NCBI GenBank assembly: GCA_029204225.1
Contig: CM055101.1
Location: forward strand, 3,602,684-3,666,683
DNA: 64,000 nt
Origin: Diphasiastrum complanatum
Taxonomy: Eukaryota > Streptophyta > Lycopodiopsida > Lycopodiales > Lycopodiaceae
Direction of reading: 5' to 3'
Shown in pieces: positions 11,650-23,000 of this stretch. The translations under genes and the position numbers were made by a program. A model generated the notes under the pieces. The model was not told where the DNA came from. It searched no databases and saw only the letters and a list, made by a program, of their open reading frames with translations. How positions within the stretch are numbered: the stretch's first letter is position 1; the number at the start of each line of letters is the position of its first letter.

Positions 11650-12895
11650 CATGTCATTTGTCTTCCCTATTACACCCTTCTCAACATTGGCATTTCCTTC
11701 TCCTACGCTACCTATCTTCTGTTGTGATTGTCCCTCCTTTGCTTCGGCTGCCTCCCCCTCCTCCCCCCCCCTCTTTGATAAGCTCGACCTCAGTTATGGG
11801 GCTCCTTCCGCTTGAAGGGGCCCTTTATTCTTATAAACCTGCATCTTGCCTTGCTAGACCTCTTCTCCCTCTTTCATTGGTTACCTCATGACCCTCTCCC
11901 TATTGACGAATCAATCTAGAATTCCTCTCTTTTCCCCCATGTTGCTCCCTTTTGGTTTTGCTCTCATGCTTGACTCTGCCTGACTCTTGTAGAAAAGGGC
12001 CTTGCCACACTTGGTCATCTTGTCCATGTTGCCACTTGTCGACTTCTTTCTCGCCTCCACTTGTCTGCTCAAGAGTGCAACCTTCTTGACCTCGCCTCCT
12101 TTGCCGGCCTTGGCGTTCACATTGCATCTACCCCTTCTTCTCCACTAATTGGTTGGGAGCCTTCCCTTCAACATTTCCTCTTCACCTACCCTACTGCCCA
12201 TCTTCGAGCCAATCCCTCCCTTTTTTCAGACTTCTATAACACCGCCTGGACCCTCTCTGACTCCCCCCTTGGTTTGGCATGCTAGGTTTGCCACCATCCG
12301 TTCCATTCCTCTAGGCAAGCTTGGCTATCTCGCTTACTGCATCATTTCCAAGTCCCTCCCTCTTCATGCCACCTTTCTCTTTGACCACCTTTGCCTACTT
12401 TGTTAATTGCATGAAGAGACTATTGAACTCTTGCTCTTTCATTGCAGCAGGCACCTCTGGATGGACTATGTGCACTTGCTTGCTGGTTGGGTCGTCGTCC
12501 CACAGTTCAGTATTTCTTCCATTTTGTTGGGTGATACTCATTGCGTCCCCAGGGCTTCACTCACTTTCTGGCATGTCTGCAGGCTTGCGATGTTGTGGAG
12601 AATTTGGACAACACGTAATCAAATGGTTGTTGAGGGCTCTACACTGCTCCCTACGGCTGGTACGTGTCTTCAGTTTGCGGTGCATTTACTCTAGTTGCTT
12701 AGTGTAGCCTTTTTCTCTTGATGATGTTTATTGGACTGCCTCCTTGCGTGGTGTGCTAATATTCCTCCTTTTAAGCTTTGTATAGTCTTTTTCATCGGAC
12801 ACCCTGAACTTTGTCTGGGTTGTCCTAAATGCGGCTTATGTACTTTTTGTTCATATTTAATAGTAACTAGACATTTGCAAAAAAGAAAAAAACAA
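11650..12895 (+). pseudogene. LINE 3' end (ORF2 C-terminus, zf-RVT domain)
   Basis: The plus strand, read with frame shifts, gives the end of a plant L1-type ORF2. At about 12290-12400 it reads RFATIRSIPLGKLGYLAY and a LFDHLCLLC segment. At 12407-12640 it reads HEETIELLLFHC, a DYVHLLAGW stretch and LAMLWRIWTTRNQMV. The last pieces are the typical zf-RVT zinc-binding region with the W-x-I-W-x-x-R-N ending. An A-rich tail follows near 12881-12900. The 5' part (11650-12060) is Pro/Ser/Leu-rich and less certain. Several stops and shifts show that it is dead. Confidence 0.7.
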
Positions 12896-13559
12896 CAAAG
12901 GCAAATCATATGTACATTGATGGACATTCATATGTTTTTAGCAATGTTGTTGCATACATAAATAGTTTGAGGTCACCCTTCATTGATTAATTGTGCCTCT
13001 GGAAAATGCACAAATGGAAACAAAAAGTACTTTTCTAGAGATAGTGTGTGCAATTAGACCAATTAAATGTACATGAGAATTTTTTTTGTCAAGTATAGTG
13101 TATAGAAGGCTTTAGGCCAAAAAAAAGCCATGTCTATTATAAGCAACTCCATGTATATTCTTATGAGCCATCAAATATCAATGTCACATTTCTGAAATCA
13201 TTCTGAACATCAATGTTGAGTTACTGTTTTTGTAAACTAGAAATATATTCTGCTCAATTTCAACATGTAAAGAGAGATATTTTATGGTTCTAAAATAGTG
13301 TTTGATACCCATGAGTTGTTTTTGTAACTTGATTGTTGATTGATTATTGATTTCAATCTTAGCACTGAACGATAATCCCCTATCTTTATCGAAACGCATT
13401 CCTTCTATATTTTAAAAGGATTAATAATCATCATCTATCTCCAGTGATATTTATGATAGCAACAATCTAAACCCAGAAAAATAATGGCATGCAATAGTCT
13501 ACGTAAAAAGCAATTGCTTCATCATGAGCATGTACTTTGAGAGCCATGATGAACTGAGC
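12896..13559. other. No gene recognised
   Basis: AT-rich, without a supportable ORF. A 71-codon minus-strand stretch (13184-13399) contains an INNQSTIKL string that faintly resembles Copia RNase H, but the following residues do not fit, so I leave it unassigned. Confidence 0.45.
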
Positions 13560-14073
13560 AAAAGCATACTTGCAATGGATAGGTCTAGTTCTACGAAAAT
13601 AGCAGTCAAATATTCTGCATCTAGGAGTCAATACCCACCAACAAAACTCACTAGGTGGTTGCAAACCAGAGCTTTTGAGCACCGTACGAAAGGTTTGGCA
13701 TTGAAAAGAGTGTTTTACAGGAACTCGGCCAAGTAATTGTCTCTTTGTTACAGTATGCAGTGAAATGGGAAGAAGCTATGTAGAATGCTAACATAGCATT
13801 GAAGGATATTCACAATTCCAAATTCAAGAGCTCTTCATTTGTCTATTGTACATGCTCTAAAGCCTTATCAATAAACAACCCATCTTTCCAGTTCGCCTTA
13901 TTTGACTACCCTCGGAAAACAGAAAATCTACGGTCTCTTTCTTTGTTATCCAGAGAGTCCCAAACAAGAGCTTAATGATATCGATCTTCGAGTCCGTTAG
14001 GTGGATGATGGCTAGAGTCCGGTCTCTACTAATCGATTTAAAATTTGACAAAATGACTCATTCATCTTGGTCG
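13560..14073 (-). other. CAO 3' untranslated and downstream region
   Basis: This lies directly after the CAO stop codon. Two blocks align with the region after the stop of the second CAO copy: 13890-14073 with about 53876-54000, and 13560-13700 with about 54010-54150 (shared strings GTGCTCAAAAGCTCT and GGGTATTGACTC). The duplication therefore extends about 300-500 bp past the coding end. The intervening 13745-13885 is present only in this copy. I could not fix a polyadenylation site. Confidence 0.6.
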
Positions 14074-17000
14074 TTACTGCTGACTATTACTGTCCTCCAC
14101 AGCAATTCTCCACCTTCTGTACCTAACACCGAGCTTGTCATAGGCCACGGGAAGATTCCAAACATTCTCTCCCCTTATCATTCTATCTTGTTGGCCTTCC
14201 ACGAGTCTGAGGTCCTCTGCAAGTACCTGTAAAAATTAATTTTTCAAAGAAATTAGCCTAAAGTATACAATCTAGTGATTCCTCAAAATCTTCTCTCATG
14301 TGACTTTCTAAAATGAATCTGATAACAATTCACATTTTTAAAAAACCGGCGAAAAGACTGTGAAAATACACAGTCCAACGATCAAAACCTTTTCGTCCAT
14401 CACCAAAATATTAGATCAAGCAGCAGTTAAGGTTCACTTGAAAGATCACAAGTATTTTAGTGCCAATGCTGGTGGAAACAAATTTTTACGTCACTGTGAC
14501 ATCCATCCTTTTTACAATACATTCTGCTGGAGATAGAAATCTTTATTGCGGATCAAATTATTGTTTTACATTGTCAACCATTTGAAGCCAATGTTGAAAA
14601 TAACTAGTTCCTAAAAACATAATAATTCTTAACCATAAGCATTGTCCTTCTCATAAAAAGAATGTGATGCTGTCAAGTGTGATACAACATTTAGAATGGA
14701 TCTACACTCTGATCTCAAGTACAGACAGCTTGCACAGAGAATTCAAAAGAAGTGATTCATACTTACTTTTCCGGCTAAGTGTTTCCATAGATTTTCTATG
14801 AATGGAACATGTATCAACCATTCACCAAAATCCAAAGACAAGCGATATAACAATTGTGTCTTTCCTTTTGAAGAAGGTACACACACATGAAGCTGATGAA
14901 GATGGGTTTCGCAATCTGATGTGCTCTTCCCCTTTAACTGGCCTGGTAAGGCAATACCGATGGTTGAAAGTACCATACAAGGAGGTCTGAACTCCATGTC
15001 GATTGGATAGGGGTCCCAAAAACCTCTTAAAGCTTCCATGGGTGTCTTGAACCGTACAGAACTGAAATAGAACACCAATAGTGAATCACCAAAGGAAAAT
15101 GAAGCTCTCCTGGTAGATTAATATTGACACCACGAAATCTTGAAAAGGCATCAATGATTTACTCACCTGGGAACCGGCCAGCCTTTGGCAAAAGTTGTTG
15201 TATGCGTGAAGGGTGCATGTGCCAAATCAAGAAGGTTCTCCATCAAAAGACTGTGTTCAACTGAAAGTTCCAGGACAATCTTGGAAGAAAACCAAGCCAC
15301 GGGCATAAAATCAGAAGTTTTTACAAATTGAAGCACGAAAACCGCTCAAATTCAAACTCTACATGACACTATGGTGATAAAAAGTGAGACCTCTGCATGT
15401 ATGGTGTATCCTTCTGGTGGACTCAAGGCTGCTGGCAAGGTAGCCTCTGGTATCTTGTTTCCAGGCCAAATCCACACCAGCCCATCCTTTTCTATGCAAG
15501 GTATAGATCTGACACTTGCATTGATTTGTCTAGTTGATGGCATTTTCTCACAAATGCCAGTTGTAGAGTACTCCCACCCTATCAATCCAAATGGGTAAGA
15601 TGAATACTAAAGATCCGCAATGTTCTTAAGAATCTGAATTCTTAACCTGCCATTTCTATGATAGCTAGAAGCAAATGTACAGAAATTAAGAAAAATAATG
15701 TAGTATTTATCCTGTGGCTTTGGTCAGTGGGACGAGGCTGTATGTTGCCAGTTCAATCGCATGGAAACAATGAGAAGGCATAGTCAACAAGCTGCTGATT
15801 TAAGTGCATAAAAAAGAGGAACAAAATCAATAGAGGAAGCTGTGCCCTTAACCCTCACCATGGTAGGGACATTGGATGCAGCCATCCATAACTTTTCCAA
15901 GTGATAAAGGACATGCCCTATGGGCACATGCATCTCTGATACAACCAGCCTTGCCATCTTTGCCACGGAAAATAACCCATTTTTCTTCAAAGCTCTCAAA
16001 TGCCAACTGCAAAGCATGCCAGGCTTAATCAGTTTTTGAAATTGTGAATGTAATATATCAGCTTCATAGTAAGTTCATACTAACAAATAAAGTGATATAG
16101 GAGGATAAAATTGTCATTTATTTACTTACTGCTGTCTCAGTATTGATGGACTTTGAAAATGCCACAGGGTACCAAAAGTTCTTTAAATGTGCAGAATATG
16201 ATCCAATTGGGCCTGATACAACCAGTGATTTGTTTTCAGTTTTGGCAAACTGTGATGCTTGTGGGTGGCCACCCTTCAAACCAGTTGCATTTTCCACATG
16301 ATTTTTCAGTGGGTAACTGAGCTGCAGCAGTCGGTCACTAACAAAAGATTCCATCTCAACAAGTCTGTGCAAAGTATGCTCAACTCTTGCTTCTGAAACG
16401 TGAACCTGTCAATCAGAACATGAACATAAACGGTCTCAAATGATCAAATGTCTCATCAACCATTAAAAACACAAGAAAAATGGCAAACCTCAAACAACAT
16501 GAGGCTACTAGCAAGAGAAAATGGTCACCTGATTATGGGCTCTGGCGAGCTCATCTTTCAAATGTGCCAGCTCTTGTCGAAGAGTTTCTACTGATTTGTG
16601 CTCCCTAGCTAGAGGATTCAATACTTCCACAACCTGTGCATCAAATGTTGACAAGCCGTAGCCAATACAAACAACCAGCATCAAAATATGACAACCGATA
16701 CGTTGCCCTTGGATAAGCCTTAGAAAAGGTTGAGCATCTACTATCAGGTAATGTGAATACCAATTTCAAATATCAGAGTTATGTATATCGTACAACCCAT
16801 GTCTAACTGATGACTTCTAACCTTTTTCATAAGCCCTCACAATATAGGGCAGTAGACCCATTGCAATCCTACAATGATAGTCGCAACCAACCAGTTCCAA
16901 CTTTCAAACTTGAACAAACAATTGGAAAAACCATCCAAACATTTGTCGAGTGGTTCAAACTTAAAATTTCTACTGTTACGTACAAGACAATGGCCATTAT

Positions 17001-20000
17001 TATCTCTCTTACGAAATAAGTGTTGGTTAAAGTGTGTCTAGCCATTCATAGTGCCAAAACTTCTGCTCACTGCTCGGTATAATATCAATTTCTAAAACAT
17101 ATTCGTCAAACCTCTTTTTATGAAAAGTTATTAAACACCCACGATTAGCATTTCTACTATAAGATGGGGATTATTAAAGTGCATCTAGCCATTGAAGCTC
17201 AAAGTAGCAATGCAAATATGGGACAAATGTCAAATAATAAAAAAAAATTAGATTAGAACACGACCTTACGATTGCAATCATACAAGATAATAAATGAGAA
17301 ACTAACCCCTGCTCACTGCTTGTACTTTTCTAAAGTCCTAAACAATCCACGTTCAAAACATGGGAGATTAAAAACATTGAAAACCTCTTCCAAACGTCTT
17401 TGGTTGCAATAAAAAATAGGATAGTTTAAAAATTATCATGCTAAACTGAAGAAATTAAGAAAGAGTTTCCCTCAAACTGAAAGGTGAATCCATTCCACAG
17501 TCGCCTCCATAAAATTTATCTGCCTAAAACCATAAAAGTTCATAAGCATATAACTATATGGCCATCAAATTTCTTTCTTGCTAAGTAAAAGCGTGAATGA
17601 TTGGGTAAATGGACCTACCTAAGAGCATGATGCAAGATTTTTGGGTGTCTATTAAGCAGAACTTTTGCTCAACCTTGGCATAAGACAATGCACTGCCATT
17701 CTACAGACCTCTACTATTTGTTCAAATAGCATCTGAAGTCACATCTCATAAAATAATTGTGCTACTTTTCTATAAGTGAATGTTTCTTCGAAAGACCTTA
17801 AACTGGTGGTTTAGGCATAGAACCCACCGTTCCCAGAACCGTGGGTCCTGGGAACCATGGAAGGAACCGTACCACAGTTTCTTGAACCGTGGTACGGTTC
17901 ATCTAAATAAATAATTAATTAATCAATTAATTAAATTCCCCCCCAAAACCCCTTCCTGCCAGTGATGAGGCATGATGGCTGATTCGCTACACTCACAGAC
18001 GGACGATCCTGCTGCTTTGGCTACGATCATGTCATGCAGATTCGAGAATCCATTTCACATGACTTCTTCGCCTTAGGCATTCCATCAGAGGAAGGATTCC
18101 GCCCGCTGACTTTCCGCTGAAGGATTCCGCTGCATGACTTCACATGTCTTCTTCGCCTAATGCATTCCATCAGACTCCAGAGGAAGGATTCCGCCCGCTG
18201 ACTTTCCGCTGAATTAATTTTGCTGATTCCGCTGCATGACTTCCCGCTGACTTTCCACTACACGCGGTTCACCACGGTTCTGGCAAAAAAAAACTTGAGA
18301 ACCGTACGGTTCACTGTACGGTTCATTAATTCTATGGGTTTAGGTGATTTCTGAAGTTAAGTCTCACCTATACAGGCTTCTGTAACTTCTCAACTGACTC
18401 TACCATCAAAAAAGGTCACTAGAAAGGCCGCTTCCCTATATACCTTGCAGCCGCACAAGACATTTTGTGTTCGCACTCTTAGTAATTGCAGATGAAACCA
18501 CATTGGTCCCAACTTCCACTACTTGCCAGACAAGAATAAGGTTGGCAAGCGCTGTTGTAGGGGGCTGTGGGAGGCAACATAACACGCCATTTCACACTTG
18601 CCTAGCAACTGCCATTAGCTATCTGGAAGCAGGCTGGCCAACCAGCAAGTCCACTTGCCTAGGAATATAGTTAAATTCAAAATATCCCTGGACTTGTCCC
18701 TGCATGGCCTGCTCAAAGTGCCACTCACAACCCATGTGGGGGGCATTTCCATTGTAGTCTGAAAAGAAGGTTGGCCCTTTCAGTCCATATTAACAAATAA
18801 CTGATTGACAAGTGCTCAAACCCAAGTTTACCTTCTTTTACTTTTCTAAATCTAATCATGTCTAGTTTTTCGAAATTTTCTTGATGAACCTAGCAAGCTA
18901 GATGGCACTAACTTTAGTGTTTGGAAGTTCAAGATGGAAACAATTCTTGAAGAGAAGGGATTTTGGGATATATATACTCCTGCACACTATAGTGTTTCTA
19001 ACGATGCAAACATCCATCGCACGTACATGCTCGTGTGGAGGAATGAACGTAGCCCTGAAGGCCCGCTTGAATTCAACCCAGGTGGTTGGGCATTGATTTG
19101 ACTTGAGCAATTTCCGCCACCACCTATTAGCAAAATCAACTAGCTTTTCAAATTCTCCAACCTTTATCAGTTGGAGCTCTTTTAAGAACAAAATACTCTT
19201 CCCATTTATGCAACCACTGATCCACCACATCAGTAGTTCTCTGTGGGGAATTTTCAGAAAACTTAGTAGGTTTGACATCTTTATCTTCTGCGACTGGAAC
19301 TGGAGAATCGGTATATAGAGGTCGCCCTGAGGGTGGAACAGGAAACTCAGCGACACGTGAGAAGGGAATTGCAACGGGCGCGGTGGAGGATACTGTGAAA
19401 AGGACGAGTAATTTCCATCAATGGAAGATAACATAGCACGCATCTCTACCATGGTCCTCTCCATATTGTCCATGTGAACTTGCACGGACGGAGAAACACC
19501 TGCAAGCGGACTTGTCATCGCCATACTGGGATTACGGTCAAGGTAAAAACAATACGTTCAGGACTAACTAGCGAAGACTGGAGAACAACTGGTGGATTAG
19601 TAGGGATAACAACTAGGTGCTCAGCCATATTGTATGCAAGGAAGAAAAAAAGCTCAAAAACACAACTCTCCCTCTCTTTTCTCTCGCAATTAACGTAAAA
19701 ACGAAAAAAAAAAAATCTTGCAAAGAGGGAAAACATAAAACAGAAATCTCAATGGAGGTAGATCAATCCTTGGTTCCACAATATAGCGTAGTACGGTTGA
19801 TAGATGAAGAAGTCGCCCCAAAGAACTTTGTAAATTTTTCCCCAAAAAAAGTGAAAAAACAGCCTATAAATATTAGTGAATACCATCTTTTTTTATTTCA
19901 AATGGGCAGGAGGTACAACTGAAGCAGGCCGGCCTCCTCTAAGATGCTCCGTGTCAAATCTCAAGTTAAGCGGACAAAAAGCAAGAAAGTTAGGAGACTT

Positions 20001-23000
20001 CAACTGCTACAGCCCAAAAAATGCTGCAAAATCTGATTTTTTGACAAAATCAGAGATTGTGAATGATTTTTCTTGGACTAGAGCCTTCCTGGGCAGTGAT
20101 TCAGTAGTCACAATAGCCTGCCAAAATCTCAGCGCAATCCAACACCTGTAGGAGAAGTTATGTCCAATTGAAGTGCGGATTTTCCCTTTCCTAGGTAGCG
20201 ATGGACCTGTAGGATGTTTTGAAGAATTCTGATCCAAAAAACAGCAAATCAATCATTCTCTTGGGCTGGATCAGCAGCGCTGGAGGTTCTATAACACCTT
20301 AAGAAGCTGTCTTCACCACTCCCACCAAGTCGCTAAAGAACAAGCAAAAATTAAAGATTTCTTCACTTCCTCTCTCTAAAACAGGAGATTCTCTCTCTAG
20401 AACGAGGCTCTGATACCAATTCTCACACTCCCATCTCCAGGAGGTCTCAAACTCTGATGGCCCCTGTGAGGATGATCTACCCAACCGTAGGTGCCCTCCT
20501 CATGAGTCTATCTGATTACTATTCTGGGCCAAGGACACATGGCTGCCATGCAAGGTGTGATCTGTCCCCATGGTTCCATGAAATCCACTACTCGCAATCA
20601 GTGCGTGACTCTGAGGCACCACCCCCAGGCCCCGTCATGGACCTGTGACACACACGGTCGCCCAACATCCTACCAGCTAGCTGCTCGTCTAACAAAGGCA
20701 TCTCCACTATTCAAGACTAGGGTCCATATGGTCATAACTCCGCCTATTGACATCCTGTCAGGCGGTCACACCGGGTCATTGCCAGTGACTGACCAAAGCT
20801 TACGGGTCCCCTGGTATCCATCCCAATTACTAGCCCTTGCCAATGCCATGGCCCTCGGCCCCTAGTAACTGGTCGTGCCAGGAATACATTAAAGCCCAAC
20901 TGGCATCTAACAATTCTTGCACTTGGCAACAGGCAAGGATACCTTTATAAATTGAGTCATTGCTATTATGCTACTACACAAGCTTTAAGCAGTACAGTTC
21001 TCAGTAATAAAGAATCAATTTGGCATTATAGACTTGGTCAAATGAATCATGCCCCAATCTTGAATATGTCTAAGCAAAATCGTCTACTAGATCTCGATTA
21101 TCTAGATAGGAAGATCAAAATTCCAGTATGTCAAAGCTGCCTTATAGGGAAGCAATCTCGACATCATTAAAATCAAACCATATTCATGAAACTAGAGGTA
21201 TCTTAGACATAGTCCATAGTGATATTTGTGGTCCTATGGAAACTCCTTCAGGGGGAGCAAGATTCTTCACTACTTTTATAGATGACTTTTGTATTTTATG
21301 AAAGCAAAATCTGAAGCATTAACTTATTTCAAGATCTATAAAGAGAATGTTGAATTACAAACCAGCAGAAAGATAAAAGCTATCCGAACTGACAATGGAG
21401 GAGAATATATATCCAATAAATTTAAGGATTATTGTCAAAGCTGTGGAATTGAGAGACAATTCACAACTTCATTTTTGCCCACAATCCAATGGTTTAACTG
21501 AGAAGAAAAACAGGACCTTGGTAGAAGCTGCAAAATGCATGTTGGCTCATGTATACTTACCAAAATCATGTTGGGCTGTGGTGGACTAGTCGTTATAGAT
21601 TTCCACAAAATCAATGAATTACGTAGTATAAAAGGTTTGATCGTTCCCCAAGAGAGAAATTATCTCATCTTTTGCATGGTAAATGTATGTATGATGATAA
21701 ACAGACTAGAGTGTATAAAGTTCACAATGAATACTACAACGACAGAACTGGTTATCCAAAGATATTTGGGTAAATTAGCATCCAGGAACACCAATGATGA
21801 AACGATTTGGTCAAGGTCTGTAATTGTAAGAATAACTTTATCTTTCAGGCTCTTCAGGCATCAGGAAAACAGTCAGAACTGACAGCAACTAGCAATTAGA
21901 TTCATCAAGCAGAATCACATTCGCTAAAAGTTCTTCTTAATCAAACACAGAGAATTAGTTTTTATCGCAGGAAGCAAACAAGACAGAGCCTCAATCAATC
22001 CCATTATCTAAACACATAGCTCATTCAGAGTTGAAGGAGTTTCTGCTAAAAGTTATGTTTAACCGCTTCAGCTAATTCCTCACATTAGTCAGAATTATTA
22101 CTTGCTGGTGTCGCCTGAATATCCGTGTTAGAGTAATTGAAATTCAGTATAACTTAAGAAATGTGTGTGACGCAAACAGAACAGTATCACAATCAATCAC
22201 AGATCATACAGAGTGTGTTCGCACAAATGATAAGAAGTAATTCTGTGAGAGATAACAGAAGGAAAGAATGTTCCAGTTGTAAGAACTTGCTCTTCGCTCT
22301 CTATTGATACTCAGCTCTGCGTAGAAATGCGTATGTACAATGGCACATAGTGCTATCCTTATAGGAATGTTCTTCAGCCTCAATGTCGTTTACGAACCGT
22401 CAAATGTCGGTTCTGAACTTCTATTGCGTCTCTTTAGTACGTCGCAACTTCTACTCAAAATATGAATTTACAAGGTGCAAAATAGGCCTTTACATAATTT
22501 ACGCACTATAGCACATTTTATATACATGGAAATTGAAAATTTTTTACAATATATGACAAAATTTGGATAATGTGAGATCATAAGACTCCACATGGGCCGA
22601 GGCTGTAGAAACAGCCACATTTGTTCAAAATAGGTGCTCTACAAAAGGATTGCTAAACCAAACACCTCTTGAGGTATGGACTGGTTCCAAACCATCATTG
22701 GAAAATATTAAAGTGTTTGGTTGTACCGTTTTTGCTCAAATTCCAAAGGAAACCAGGAAGAAATTCGATCCAAACAGCAAAAGATCAATTTTTGTTGGCT
22801 ATTCTTCACAAAGCAAGGCATACAAATTATTCGACCCAAAAATTTGTAAATTAAATGTTGGCAGGGATGTTGCATCTATTGAAGATCAATCCATTGACAT
22901 GAAAGGTGAAAATCAGAATTTAGATGAATCTTTAAGTGCTCCTCTATACAGCACACCTGAAGATCAATTCTTTAATCGTATATCTTCAAATGGTCTGCCT

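Noticed and set aside
13184-13399. Possible Copia RNase H (INNQSTIKL)
   Set aside because: Only one short string resembles the DNQS motif; flanking residues and order do not fit.
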